Shown here: positions 8,043 to 16,650 of the stretch, piece after piece
How positions within the stretch are numbered: the stretch's first letter is position 1
How the letters are laid out: each line of letters opens with the position of its first letter
Source: Rhizocola hellebori
GTDB taxonomy: Bacteria; Actinomycetota; Actinomycetes; Mycobacteriales; Micromonosporaceae
Direction of reading: 5' to 3'
Assembly (NCBI RefSeq): GCF_016862955.1
Contig: NZ_BONY01000041.1
Coordinates: 1 to 64,000 of the forward strand
DNA: 64,000 nucleotides
The notes under the pieces: model-generated
The model's input: only the letters and a program-made list of their open reading frames with translations
The model's database searches: none
What the model was told of the DNA's origin: nothing
Made by a program: the position numbers and the translations under genes

Positions 8043-9026
8043 GTGACTGAGGCGGTAGCCGAGGATGAGTTCGAAGGTTTCTACGCGGCGCACTTCGGCG
8101 GCACCGTCGCGATGACCTATGGCCTCACCGCGAACATGGACGATGCCCGCGACATCGCCCAGGAAGCGTTCTGCCGGGCCTGGAAACAGTGGCATCACGT
8201 ATCCGTCTACGACAACCCGGCCAGCTGGGTCAGACGGGTCGCCACCAATCTCGCCTTCTCCCGATGGCGCCACCTTCGCGTGGCGACCGTCCACCTGCTA
8301 CGGCAGAGGGCGGACGACACCATGATGGCGCCCCCGAGCCTGGATTACGTCACGGTGGTCGCCGGGTTGCGCAAGCTACCGCGTGATCAACGCACAGTTC
8401 TCGTGCTCCATCACATGCTCGACCTTCCGGTGAAGGATATCGCCGAACAGCTGGACGTGCCTGTTGGCCGGGTGAAGATGTGGCTGCTTCGCGGCCGTCG
8501 CGCCCTCGCCGCCGAAATCGGCGATGCCCTCGGAGCTGAGATGCTGGTGACCGTTGAACCGATGGATCCCGCCATCCAAGATCGCGAAGATGCGAAGCGT
8601 ACCCGCAAAATTGTCACCAAAGCGGTGGCGTTCGTGCTGGCGTTGCTTGCCTCGGCCATCGTCCTGGGCACGCAGCAACCAAGGCGCGGCCCTCAACCCG
8701 TCGAATCCTCAACGCCGCAACCAACACCATCCCACCTGCCCCCGCCGACGGCGGTGAAGCTGCAGCGGCAGGGCAGTCAGATCAACGTGAGCTGGAATGA
8801 TCCATCCGATGGTCATGCTCAACCGATCGTGGTGGGCGGCCGGCAGAATGAGCCCTCGGCCCGAATGGCCGTCCCCAGCCTCGGGTCCACCGACGTGGTC
8901 CTTGTCAGTCTCAACCCGTCGTACACCTATTGCTTCAGCGTCATACTGGCCTACACCGCCGACGACATCAGCGAGTCCGAAGTTGTCTGCATCGAAGGCC
9001 AGTCCGGCGATCCTAGGTCTGGCTGA
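8043..9026 (+). CDS. ECF sigma factor fused to a membrane helix and FN3-like domain
   Basis: About 327 residues. Sigma region 2 lies at about 8-85 (DARDIAQEAFCRAWKQW, WVRRVATNLAFSRWR) and region 4 at about 110-165 (LRKLPRDQRTVLVLHHM, DIAEQLDVPVGRVKMWL). A hydrophobic helix (IVTKAVAFVLALLASAIVLG) follows at about 185-205, then a Pro/Thr linker and a C-terminal beta-rich domain of about 85 residues resembling fibronectin type III (INVSWNDPSDG, SLNPSYTYCFSVILAYT). A sigma factor tethered to the membrane with an outside domain could be its own sensor. There is no HxxxCxxC anti-sigma motif. GTG 8043 is used; in-frame starts exist back to 7965. Its end overlaps the convergent gene by 14 bases. Confidence 0.8.
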   Translation: MTEAVAEDEFEGFYAAHFGGTVAMTYGLTANMDDARDIAQEAFCRAWKQWHHVSVYDNPASWVRRVATNLAFSRWRHLRVATVHLLRQRADDTMMAPPSLDYVTVVAGLRKLPRDQRTVLVLHHMLDLPVKDIAEQLDVPVGRVKMWLLRGRRALAAEIGDALGAEMLVTVEPMDPAIQDREDAKRTRKIVTKAVAFVLALLASAIVLGTQQPRRGPQPVESSTPQPTPSHLPPPTAVKLQRQGSQINVSWNDPSDGHAQPIVVGGRQNEPSARMAVPSLGSTDVVLVSLNPSYTYCFSVILAYTADDISESEVVCIEGQSGDPRSG

Positions 9027-9864
9027 GCATCATCGCCGCCGCACCGGAAGCTGACCGGCCGACACGGCACGCGCGGGCCGTGTAGCACATCGCGTAGAGA
9101 GCGAAGATCACCAGCGGGTGGGGGTAGTACGTCTCCTGGATGAGCAGCTGTTCGGAGAGGCTGAGCACACCGAACGACTGGCCGGTCAGAGCGTGGATAA
9201 ACCAGAACGGGGCGTGCTCGGCGAGCGCGGTGTCGTGCCCGGCCATGAAGTCGACAATGATCGCGATGTCGAGGACGGCCAGCCAGGCCACGAAGCCGGC
9301 TAGCACAGCGACCCATTCTCGGCGCCCCTGCGCCATCCGGCCCACGACTAGCAGCACCACGGGCAGCGCGGAAATCCATACCGCAGTGCCTACGGCGAAC
9401 TCGTCGCGGCCGACGGCGGTGCCCATGCTGGTCAACTGTGTTGCGGATATGGAGAACGGGAGCAGGAACGCCAGCAGGACCGGACCGGCAATGACGCTTC
9501 GCCTTCCCCACCACCAGCCGACGGCGCCGGCGATGGTCAGCATGGCCGCCAGGAGCAGCCAGCGCTGCATGGGTGGTCGTCCATAGCCCAGGGCTATGCC
9601 CACCACGACAGCTGTCAGCACCAGCACGATCGGCCCGGCGACGATCGCCAGCGCTGTGCCCACGGTGCGCTTGGTCAACCCGATGACCGGCGCGTGCGCC
9701 GGGCGCACGAACGTCAGCCCGGCCGCGAAACGCAGCGCGTGCAGCGAGCGGCCTTGTGTGGCAAGGAAATCCAGCTCGGCCAGCCACTCCTGGCGTACCT
9801 GGCTGTCGGGCGGGAAACGGCGCGCGGCGCTGTTGACCAGGACCCGGCTGATGGCGGCGATCAT
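9013..9864 (-). CDS. Integral membrane protein of a PadR operon
   Basis: Protein of about 283 residues. A cytoplasmic amphipathic N-terminus (INSAARRFPPDSQVRQEWLA-like, about 1-45) is followed by six or seven membrane helices. It starts with ATG overlapping the stop of the PadR gene (ATGA at 9861-9864), so the two are translationally coupled. This N-terminal prefix with a multi-helix body is common in actinobacterial PadR-controlled membrane proteins of unknown function, and a second such pair lies at 17766-19426. Transport or antimicrobial sensing is possible but not shown. Confidence 0.75.
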   Translation of the reverse strand: MIAAISRVLVNSAARRFPPDSQVRQEWLAELDFLATQGRSLHALRFAAGLTFVRPAHAPVIGLTKRTVGTALAIVAGPIVLVLTAVVVGIALGYGRPPMQRWLLLAAMLTIAGAVGWWWGRRSVIAGPVLLAFLLPFSISATQLTSMGTAVGRDEFAVGTAVWISALPVVLLVVGRMAQGRREWVAVLAGFVAWLAVLDIAIIVDFMAGHDTALAEHAPFWFIHALTGQSFGVLSLSEQLLIQETYYPHPLVIFALYAMCYTARACRVGRSASGAAAMMLSQT

Positions 9865-10172
9865 GCGGGTTTCACCACCCTGCCGGTCACCGGGGCGGGC
9901 GCGGTGCTCTGGTGCAGCTCCGCCAGGCGCTGCCTCGCCTGCTCGGCCCCGTGCGGGGTGAGCAGGTAGTAGCGTCGCACCGGCCTGCCCAACTCGGTCG
10001 GGTCCTCCTGCTCCCATTCCGAGCTGACCCAGCCCGCGGCCTGCAGCTTCTGCAAGATCGGATAGATGGTGCCGCTACCCAACCCGGACTGCTCCATCAG
10101 ATCCACGCCGTAGCGCGCATTGTCCACATCGGACAAGAAGACGGCGAGCACCCTCGCCACGTGAAGAGTCAT
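9861..10172 (-). CDS. PadR-family transcriptional regulator
   Basis: Protein of 103 residues with the winged helix of the PadR family: VARVLAVFLSDVDNARYGVD, then GLGSGTIYPILQKLQAAGWV (recognition helix), then the wing with RRYYLLTPHGAEQARQRLAE. Small PadR proteins of this type lack the long dimerising C-terminus (subfamily 2). They usually repress their own operon. ATG 10172 lies eight bases after GGAG; a GTG at 10178 is an alternative. It is co-transcribed and overlaps by four bases with the membrane protein downstream. An imperfect TATCG...CGACATA repeat at 10189-10205 is a candidate operator. Confidence 0.85.
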   Translation of the reverse strand: MTLHVARVLAVFLSDVDNARYGVDLMEQSGLGSGTIYPILQKLQAAGWVSSEWEQEDPTELGRPVRRYYLLTPHGAEQARQRLAELHQSTAPAPVTGRVVKPA

Positions 10173-10267
10173 TCTCACCGCTCCACTCTATCGGTTTTCG
10201 ACATAGGGTCAAGTGAGGCTGCTGAGAGACGCATCCGGCTACGCCGTATCGATCGCCAGGGCGAAAC

Positions 10268-10561
10268 TCAGCCAGAGGACGGCACCACAGGTTCCGGCTT
10301 ATAGATCCTTGTCACCTTTCCCGCATAGCCCAGCTCCAACAGGCGTCCACAGCCCGGGCAGACCACCAATTCCGGGGGCCTGTTCTCGACCGACAGGAGG
10401 TCGATCAGCTGGCTCAATATTTGGCGATCTTCGTTATCCTCGAGCCCCCACAACAACGTCTGAATTTGCAATATCTCGTGTCGCAAAGGCATAGCAAGCT
10501 CGGCAATGTCACTCCTCGCGTTCATTACAGAGGCGGCTGCGAGGTCAAGTCGCGGCCTCAT
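10268..10561 (-). CDS. Hypothetical protein with CPGCG motif
   Basis: Protein of 97 residues: an alpha-helical first half (DIAELAMPLRHEILQIQTLL, then DNEDRQILSQLIDLLSVEN), then VVCPGCGRLLELGY and a short basic tail. CPGCGRL resembles half of a zinc ribbon, but no second CxxC pair is present. The codon pattern is acceptable though less GC-biased than its neighbours. No family is recognised, and it could be a fragment. Confidence 0.45.
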   Translation of the reverse strand: MRPRLDLAAASVMNARSDIAELAMPLRHEILQIQTLLWGLEDNEDRQILSQLIDLLSVENRPPELVVCPGCGRLLELGYAGKVTRIYKPEPVVPSSG

Positions 10562-10673
10562 CCTATGAGCCTTTCAATTTGACGGGTACCGGTCAGGCGC
10601 TGCGGACCGCTTTCAAGGTGGCGCCACCCGCGCTCGCCGGTCCGTGCTGACTGCCTATGGCATAGTCCTGAGT

Positions 10674-11596
10674 ATGCCGTCGGACGAGCTGCCGGACTGG
10701 TTGCCGGCTTGGTGTCTTGACCACCTGGGCGGCGAACCCACGGGTGTGCTGTTCCGGTCGCACCAGGTCTCGATGGTGTTCGGTCTGCGGTTGACCGGTG
10801 GCAGGGACGTCGTCATCAAGGCGCGCACCGATGATGGCCGGGCCGCGTCGTGTGTGTGGCGGCGCAGGCTCAGCTGGCCGAGCGCGGGTTCCCGTGCGCG
10901 CGGCCGCTCACGCCGGTGGTCAATGTCGGTGTGCTGGCCGTGCACGCAGAGGAATTCCGGCCCAGTGGCGAGGTGTTGCATGGCGACTCGCCGGACATAG
11001 CCATGCGCTGCGCGGAGATGTTCGCCCGGCTGATGACCGAACTCGCCGACGTGACCCTCGCGCCGCCGCTGCCGAATCCGCCCTGGGTGCGCTGGGACCA
11101 CACCGATTCCGGGCTGTGGCCGGCGATCGGCTTTCTCGACCGCCGCGACCAGAGTGTGGTGTCGCAACACATTGTCCAGACGGCTGAGCGGGCCCGGCGG
11201 CGGCTGCTGGCCGCCGCATTGCCGTGCGTGCTCGGCCACGCCGACTTCGAGGCACAGAACCTGCGGTGGCATGGCAGTCAGGTGTGGGCCGTACACGACT
11301 GGGACAGCCTGGCATGGCAGCCGGAGGCGGCGCTTGTGGGAGCGGCGAGCGGGTCGTTCGCCAGTGCCGGGCCGCCCACGCTGGCACCGATCGAAGGCTC
11401 CGAGGCATTCCTGGTGGCATATCAAGACATTCGAGGGCGCTGGTTCGCGGCCGAGGAGCTGGAGATCGCCTGGGCGGCCAGCTTGTGGATGGCGGCGTAC
11501 AACGCCCGGGAGATGGCGCTGTGCGATGGCCCTCAGGCGGGCGGCGATGCGCTGCGGGCGCAGGCCTCCGAACGTCTCCGCCGGGCTGATGCGTAA
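10674..11596 (+). pseudogene. Aminoglycoside-phosphotransferase-fold protein split by a +2 frameshift
   Basis: The N-terminal part (from ATG 10674: MPSDELPDWLPAWCLDHLGG, GLRLTGGRDVVIKARTDDGR) and the C-terminal part (VAAQAQLAERGFPCARPLTP, then PCVLGHADFEAQNLRWHGSQ and VWAVHDWDSLAWQPEAALVG) belong to one kinase-like protein. VVIK fits the ATP-anchoring lysine, GHADFEAQN the catalytic loop (HxDxxxxN) and VHDWDS the metal-binding Asp motif of APH enzymes. The frame changes at a (GT)4 tract at 10850-10857; removing one GT restores a continuous reading frame of about 306 residues. It is either a recent mutation, a slippage-prone switch or a sequencing error. Natural substrate unknown. Confidence 0.7.
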
Positions 11597-11608
11597 CACT
11601 CTTGGCCA

Positions 11609-11633
11609 GCGGAACCCCCTACCGGAGTTCCGC
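11609..11633. terminator. Bidirectional terminator
   Basis: A 10-bp stem (GCGGAACCCC with GGAGTTCCGC, one mismatch) and 5-base loop lie between the phosphotransferase gene and the convergent secreted-protein gene. Confidence 0.5.
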
Positions 11634-11658
11634 CGCCTTTATCGATTTCGGCACGCTG

Positions 11659-12066
11659 TCAGCACGTGGTCCTTACCTCGCCAGATGCTCTGGTAAACGG
11701 CTTGTCACCAGCGGTGCGGCCGGTGGCGATCGTCCGATAGGTGTAGGTCCCCTTGCCGGTGCAGTCGTACCACACGGCGTACCACAACCCATCCCCATAC
11801 ATGGTGCGAGAGACGAGAGCCTCCCAGTAGAAACCGCGCCATCGTTGAAGGTGCACGCTGGCGATGATGTTTCCATTTCCACAGCCGTTGAAGCGCCCGC
11901 GACCAACCATTTCGTTGCCCGTTCTGTAAACCTGAACCTCGATACTGTTTGGTGTGCAATCGGCCATCGCGGGCGCGGCGGTCACAGCGTTGAAGCCCGC
12001 TGCCGCGAGCACCACGATGAGCCCGACAGCGATTTTCCGGTTGATGCCACGCAAGACGTTGCGCAT
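11659..12066 (-). CDS. Small secreted Cys/Trp protein (paralogue of 12114-12488)
   Basis: Protein of 135 residues with a Sec signal peptide (basic MRNVLRGINRK, hydrophobic IAVGLIVVLAAAGFNAVTA, cleavage near APAMA-D). The mature domain of about 95 residues is probably beta-rich, with four cysteines including the final residue, and contains VHLQRWRGFYWEALVS and CTGKGTYTYRTIATG. The next gene upstream encodes a protein of the same layout. ATG 12066 is chosen because AAAGGA precedes it by seven bases. No known family; an exported binding protein or bacteriocin-like factor is conceivable but unproven. Confidence 0.75.
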   Translation of the reverse strand: MRNVLRGINRKIAVGLIVVLAAAGFNAVTAAPAMADCTPNSIEVQVYRTGNEMVGRGRFNGCGNGNIIASVHLQRWRGFYWEALVSRTMYGDGLWYAVWYDCTGKGTYTYRTIATGRTAGDKPFTRASGEVRTTC

Positions 12067-12113
12067 ACCCATTCCTTTCAGTCAGCGATCGAACAAAGTG
12101 GACGATGGGCCGG

Positions 12114-12488
12114 CTAGCAGGTCAGCCGGGCTTCCCGGAAGGTCACGACGGTGACGTCGCGGCGCAGGGTTGAGCGGTAGGTGTTGGTTCCGCTTCCCGT
12201 GCACACCCACGAGACGAGACTCGCGCAACCGGCGCACAGGGTGGCCTCGTCCAGAACTTCCCAGCCGGTCCCCTTCCAGCGCGAAAGCTGCAGCTTCCAG
12301 GAGCCGGCGCAGCCGGTCCCGATTTCGCCCAGTGCCTGTACCCGGTTTGCGGACCGGTGCGGGGCCTCCAGAATCGTGGTACAGGTAGCCGCTGAGGCCG
12401 GGGTCGTGGTGAGGACGAGGTTCACTCCCACCACGGCAAGCACAGCAAGCACCACGGCTGCCAACCGCCGTTTGAGTAACCCGTTCAA
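12114..12488 (-). CDS. Small secreted Cys protein (paralogue of 11659-12066)
   Basis: Protein of 124 residues starting at TTG 12488, four bases after a strong GGAGGAG. The signal peptide LLKRRLAAVVLAVLAVVGVN-LVLTTTPASAA is followed by a mature domain of about 90 residues with five or six cysteines, ending in RLTC. It shares with its downstream neighbour the LQLSRWKGTGWEVLDEA and CTGSGTNTYRSTL blocks, the spacing of cysteines and the C-terminal Cys, so the two genes are a diverged tandem pair. Each has its own ribosome-binding site. Function unknown. Confidence 0.7.
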   Translation of the reverse strand: MNGLLKRRLAAVVLAVLAVVGVNLVLTTTPASAATCTTILEAPHRSANRVQALGEIGTGCAGSWKLQLSRWKGTGWEVLDEATLCAGCASLVSWVCTGSGTNTYRSTLRRDVTVVTFREARLTC

Positions 12489-12527
12489 TGAACTCCTCCA
12501 TCTCTCCGGCCGACCCGGAGATCGCAG

Positions 12528-13368
12528 TTGGCCAATGTTGTCAAGCAGCGACTTCATTCCGGTTTCAGGCGCTGTAACCGGTCGCTCTTCGGCAACATCT
12601 GGCACCAGGGGACTGTCTTCGAGGCCACCGCCTTCGCGGTGCCGTTTCTGGTGGAGATTCTGGATGCGGCGGCCTGGGCAAGACACAAACGCGGTGCGCG
12701 AACAGCCGTTGTGGGTGGCGGCGGCCAGGACAGCTGTTGCCGCAGGCTTGCCCACCTATCTGCGTTTGCTGGCCGAGGACCCGGCTGAGGAGGTGCGAGC
12801 GGCTGCGGCGCAAACGATCGGTGCCATTGGCCGGTGGGCGCCCAACAACGACGCGACTTCCGTCTTTGAGGCATGCCGCCGCGGGCGACGACAGCGACGT
12901 CGTACGCGCGAGCGTCATCCTCACCCTCGGTGCGCTAGACCCGCATCCATCGAGGTGATCAAACGGCTGCCGTTGGCGGTGGACGACCCGCTCACCTGGA
13001 TAATCAGCGGGCTGGAACCTCGGTGGGAGCTACAGATCCGGCTGCTCAAAGGATGGATGCGGCACCCGGTCGAAGAGGTACGCAGCAGCGCGGTCTACGC
13101 GGCGGAACTGCCCATGCGGAGGTGGCGGCCCGCGGCCGCTTCACTGGTGCGGGCCTTGGCAGGCGCACTGACGGATCCGTCCGTGGACGTGCGCAGGTGG
13201 GCGGGCCGGCTCCTGGCCGGTGCCGGGCGTGCGAACGCCACCATCGCCGACGAGCTGTGGAACGCCGTCGAGGGCGCACCGATGGGGAACCACACGCCCG
13301 GCGCTTCAGCCCTGATCGCACTCAGCCGCCTGCACGACCCCGGTGCCGATGCCGTCTTAATGAAATGA
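12528..13368 (+). pseudogene. HEAT-repeat protein gene broken by at least three frameshifts
   Basis: Consecutive pieces of one helical-repeat protein occur in alternating frames. They are SLFGNIWHQGTVFEATAFAV-PFLVEILDAAA (frame of 12528), LAEDPAEEVRAAAAQTIGAI-GRWAP (frame of 12181), RHAAAGDDSDVVRASVILTL-GAL (frame of 12737), then back to the second frame for EVIKRLPLAVDDPLTW to the end (DVRRWAGRLLAGAGR). Repeats of DPxxxVRxxAxxxL type are visible throughout. No start with a ribosome-binding site is seen. The protein is related in style to the truncated gene at bases 1-337. Confidence 0.65.
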
Positions 13369-13384
13369 CGGAAACCCGCCTTAG

Positions 13385-13870
13385 TTAGTAACTGGTCGTT
13401 CTGCCATAGCTGATGACGTAATCGGTGGTCGCCGCGTAGCCGTCCGCGTATGAAGTGACATTCGCGTCGTTGAGCATCGGGGTATAGCAACTGTAGGCGG
13501 CAAGATTGTTGCTCCACGTGGGATTTACGCAGTTGTACCACGCCCCGTCACTGTTGCGATTCACGTAGGCGTGAGCATTGTAGTCGTTGTAATACGCCAC
13601 GATGCGGCCCCACACCGTCCGGCATGCCGTGCTGTACCTGAGCTGGATTTGACCCACGATGGTGATGCCGTCGTAGCCCCTGATATTCGCCAACCTCGCG
13701 GTGATGACCGACGATGCGCATCCACTCGCGATCGGGTCCTGCCCGTCGTATGTCGCCGCGTTGGCGGTACCTGGCACAAGAACCGCGGTCGCGGCAAAAG
13801 CCAGCGTGGCCACGGCCGCCACCAAGATCCTGCTTCGGATGAGTCGTCGACCGACCCACTTTCGGACCAT
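13385..13870 (-). CDS. Secreted DUF2690-type protein
   Basis: Protein of 161 residues. The signal peptide is MVRKWVGRRLIRSR-ILVAAVATLAFAATAVLV-PGTANA, cleaved before ATYDGQDP. The mature part opens with YDGQDPIASGCASSVITARL and IQLRYSTACRTVWGRI, the Cys-Gly-Pro-Cys and RYSxxCRxxWxRI signature of DUF2690 domains of secreted actinobacterial proteins. A longer tail (about 60 residues, two Cys, Asn/Tyr-rich) follows. ATG 13870 lies nine bases after GAGGAG. Function unknown. Confidence 0.75.
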   Translation of the reverse strand: MVRKWVGRRLIRSRILVAAVATLAFAATAVLVPGTANAATYDGQDPIASGCASSVITARLANIRGYDGITIVGQIQLRYSTACRTVWGRIVAYYNDYNAHAYVNRNSDGAWYNCVNPTWSNNLAAYSCYTPMLNDANVTSYADGYAATTDYVISYGRTTSY

Positions 13871-14084
13871 AGGAATCACTCCTCACGCTTTGGATCCGCT
13901 TTCCTGGCCGAACAAAGAAGTGGAGACTTCTGTGGCGTCAGCATCCAACAGGGTGGAGAGTCACGACAAGGCGCTTCGGGTGCAACCGAATGGCACGTGT
14001 AGCACGATCACCCCGACGCCCGGCCAGGTCAACGCCAAACTTCACGAGCTCTGATCTTTCTGGTACGGGGAACGCCCCCACAAA

Positions 14085-14657
14085 ATGGCCTGGGCCGCCT
14101 ACGATGCATCGGTGGCACGCAACACACCTATACCTCCGCCGACCCAACCGCTGACCGATGAGCATGTGGTGTTGCGGCGGCGGCAAGAAGACGACCTCGA
14201 CGCGATGGTGGCCGCCAGCCACGACCCCGAAACGCTGCGCTGGCTTGACGATCCGCCGATGGACGACGAGATCCGCCGCACCACACTCAGCCGTGCCGAC
14301 GAGGCGTGGCGCAGCGGCAGGGCGGCACCGATGACAATCGCCGACGCGGCCACCGGCCGGGCGGTCGGCACGATTAACCTCACATTCCGTGAGGAGCAGG
14401 TGGCTTCGCTTGCGTACAGCGTCTTTCCCGCCTACCGAGGTCAGGGAATCGCGCCGCGAGCCGTGCAGCTGATGTCCGAGTGGGCACTGGGCGAGCTCGG
14501 CGTGACACAGCTGCTTCTGGAGGCGGATGCGGACAACGCCGCCTCCATCCGGGTGGCGGAGAAATGCGGATTTCAAGCGACCGGGAAGACGCCGGTCACC
14601 GACGCCGACGGCACCGTGCGCCACCGGCTGGTGTTCTCCCTTACCCCGCTGATGTGA
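14085..14657 (+). CDS. GNAT-family N-acetyltransferase (RimJ/RimL-like)
   Basis: Protein of 190 residues. The GNAT fold runs from VVLRRRQEDDLDAMVAASHD through AVGTINLTFREEQVASLAYS. The acetyl-CoA-binding motif A is VFPAYRGQGIAPRAVQLMSE (Q/RxxGxG/A), and motif B is LEADADNAASIRVAEKCGF. The C-terminal end HRLVFSLTPLM is typical of RimJ/RimL and spermidine/protein N-acetyltransferases. The substrate cannot be named. The start is uncertain: ATG 14085 or GTG 14112, with no clear ribosome-binding site for either. It stands alone. Confidence 0.8.
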   Translation: MAWAAYDASVARNTPIPPPTQPLTDEHVVLRRRQEDDLDAMVAASHDPETLRWLDDPPMDDEIRRTTLSRADEAWRSGRAAPMTIADAATGRAVGTINLTFREEQVASLAYSVFPAYRGQGIAPRAVQLMSEWALGELGVTQLLLEADADNAASIRVAEKCGFQATGKTPVTDADGTVRHRLVFSLTPLM

Positions 14658-14687
14658 CGTCGCCGGCTCTCGGGCTCCCGTGTCCGG

Positions 14688-15362
14688 TCACTCTCCGATG
14701 AAGCTCACTGTTTCTGTCATGTCTGCGCGCCCTGTCCGTACCCAAGGAACGCCTTCCTTTTCGAATCCCACCGAGACACCGCAGTACAGCAAGAGCCCGT
14801 CATGTGCTCCGACTATCTGGCTGACTGTCTTTCTGTACATCGTCCACATCACCTGAGGGCAGCTGTGCAACCCTTCCGCCCTCAGCAACAGCATTACCGT
14901 CTGCAAATACATCCCTGCATCCCCCCACTGCCCGGGCCCCATCGTCCGGTCGAGGTAGCAGAACACTACGACCGGCGCACCGAACGCCTCCGAGTTCAAG
15001 GCGGCGATCTTCATGGGCCGCGCGGGGTCGTCTCGCTCGATTCCCAGCGCTTTGTACCGCTGGACAGCCGCAGCGGAAAACCGGTCCAGATAAGGCGAGA
15101 CCAGGTCGGCCGGGTACATCGGATACTCCCGCTCATCACCCGGGTCTCCTGCCAGCGCCCTGGCCGTCGCGCGTCGCTTCAGCTCGGCCAACGGCTCACC
15201 TGTCACGACAAACACATGCCACGGCTGCAGATTCCCACTCGACGGAGCCCGCGTCGCTGCGGTCAGCACCCGCCCGAGCACGTCCTTGGGCACCGGCTCA
15301 CCGCTGAACGCTCTTACCGCCCGGCGACTGTCCACCGCCTCATACACATCCACGCCCGCCAT
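14688..15362 (-). CDS. Nitroreductase-family FMN oxidoreductase
   Basis: Protein of 224 residues of the nitroreductase fold: N-terminal RRAVRAFSGEPVPKDVLGRV, FMN-phosphate contact region AATRAPSSGNLQPWHVFVVT, central EAFGAPVVVFCYLDRTMGPG, and GDAGMYLQTVMLLLRAEGLH before the second FMN loop. Close relatives (PnbA/NfnB group) reduce nitroaromatics or quinones with NAD(P)H as dimers. ATG 15362 is used with GGGGAGAAG directly upstream. The neighbours give no clue to substrate. It is distinct from the Acg-type proteins at 33-61 kb. Confidence 0.85.
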   Translation of the reverse strand: MAGVDVYEAVDSRRAVRAFSGEPVPKDVLGRVLTAATRAPSSGNLQPWHVFVVTGEPLAELKRRATARALAGDPGDEREYPMYPADLVSPYLDRFSAAAVQRYKALGIERDDPARPMKIAALNSEAFGAPVVVFCYLDRTMGPGQWGDAGMYLQTVMLLLRAEGLHSCPQVMWTMYRKTVSQIVGAHDGLLLYCGVSVGFEKEGVPWVRTGRADMTETVSFIGE

Positions 15363-15474
15363 CTTCTCCCCGAACGCTTCACCAAATCTGCACCGATCCC
15401 GTGATGCCTTGCCTACCATCGCCGTTGACGGCGCCCTCCAAAGAAGAAGTGACAGCTCACAGCGGGGAGATGCG

Positions 15475-15903
15475 ATGCGCAGAGTCCTGGCCTACACGAC
15501 GATTCTGATCGTCATGAGCGCATGCGCGCTAGGCGAGCTATGGGCCGACTATGGCGATCCGGTCGACATGAAGCCTGCCGATCTCATAGGAACCTGGACC
15601 AGCGGCACAGACAGGTCAATCGTCTTCGGCGAAGATGGCACCTTCACCGCATCCAACCTTCCTTATGAAGCCTTCGACGACTTCGTCCCTGACGATTTCG
15701 ACCCAACCAGCCAGATCGACGGTTCGGGGACGTGGGCACTGGAGTCGCCCGGGACAGTGGCACTGTCGTTCCTCCGCCTGGCCGGAAGCGACATCAGATC
15801 AGCCGGTCCGAGTCCCAATGCGCTGCGCCAAGACGACATCGTTTATCTCGTCTTCTTCTATGTCGGCACCGGAGGCAACAGCTGGACCGCCTACCTCAAG
15901 TAG
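15475..15903 (+). CDS. Predicted lipoprotein
   Basis: Protein of 142 residues. The N-terminus MRRVLAYTTILIVMSACALG carries a lipobox (VMSAC) with the modified Cys near residue 17. The mature domain is acidic with strands WTSGTDRSIVFGEDGTFTA, GSGTWALESPGTVALSF and YLVFFYVGTGGNSWTAYLK, resembling the beta-barrel lipoproteins that actinomycetes export in many versions. GGGGAG six bases before ATG 15475 supports this start. Cell-surface location is inferred; function unknown. Confidence 0.75.
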   Translation: MRRVLAYTTILIVMSACALGELWADYGDPVDMKPADLIGTWTSGTDRSIVFGEDGTFTASNLPYEAFDDFVPDDFDPTSQIDGSGTWALESPGTVALSFLRLAGSDIRSAGPSPNALRQDDIVYLVFFYVGTGGNSWTAYLK

Positions 15904-15954
15904 CCAAGCATCCATTCGGCCATCGCGGCGGCGCGACGCGACCACGGCCTACGA

Positions 15955-16605
15955 TCAGCCGCGCTCGCCCTGCGGTCTTGAGAAATCGATCAGCAGGTCC
16001 CATACCCGGTCCAGGGCCAGATCCGGGGTGTCCGGCGGCTCGTCACCGTTGTTGAGCGCCTTGGCAATGGTTTGTGCTAGTTGCGCACGGCTCGGCGAGA
16101 CTCGCTGCATCGCTTGCACCAGTGTGCCTTTGGTGTTCAGACACGGGAGCACAGCCAGCCATTCGCCGATCGGGCCGGGCAGTGGGCCTGCGATGGTCGG
16201 CCAGCGGCGCTGCACTTCGTCGTTGAGCTGTGGCAGCTGCTCGATGCCGAGCCAGGTCGGATCGTAGGCGCCGAAGGCGAGGTGACCGACCCGGGCCACC
16301 ACGGTGGCGCCCAAGCACATCGGGCAGGGGTGCAGTGTGGTGTAGAGCCGGGTGCGCCGGGCAAGCTCCTTGTCGTCGGGCATAGCGGCGAGTGCTTCCA
16401 TCTCGGCATGGGCGAGCAGCCCGCGCGGTGCCGCCGTGGCGAAGCGCTGGTTGCGGCCACTACCCAGGACGGTGCCCGCGTCGTCGGTGACGACTGCGCC
16501 GACCGCCACTCCACCGTCGCGGTACGACTTCCAGGCCATCGCGATCGCATGCTGCCACGGCAGTTCAAGCGCCGACCACGCACGATGCGCAGTGAGTTCC
16601 GACAT
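15955..16605 (-). CDS. Cytidine/deoxycytidylate deaminase-fold zinc enzyme
   Basis: Protein of 216 residues. The zinc site of the deaminase superfamily is intact: HAEMEAL (His ligand and catalytic Glu) and PCPMCLG (two Cys ligands). A VGAVVTDDAGTVLGSGRNQR strand pair precedes it, as in guanine deaminases and tRNA adenosine deaminases. The C-terminal 90 residues are an extra helical region not needed for the fold. ATG 16605 is chosen because MSELTAHRAW is the last plausible start before the family homology; it is divergent from the gene at 16651, with 45 bases between them. Substrate unassigned. Confidence 0.8.
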   Translation of the reverse strand: MSELTAHRAWSALELPWQHAIAMAWKSYRDGGVAVGAVVTDDAGTVLGSGRNQRFATAAPRGLLAHAEMEALAAMPDDKELARRTRLYTTLHPCPMCLGATVVARVGHLAFGAYDPTWLGIEQLPQLNDEVQRRWPTIAGPLPGPIGEWLAVLPCLNTKGTLVQAMQRVSPSRAQLAQTIAKALNNGDEPPDTPDLALDRVWDLLIDFSRPQGERG

Positions 16606-16650
16606 GCCGCGATCTTCGCACGGGCCTATTACGGCGGCTAGGATTCGCCC

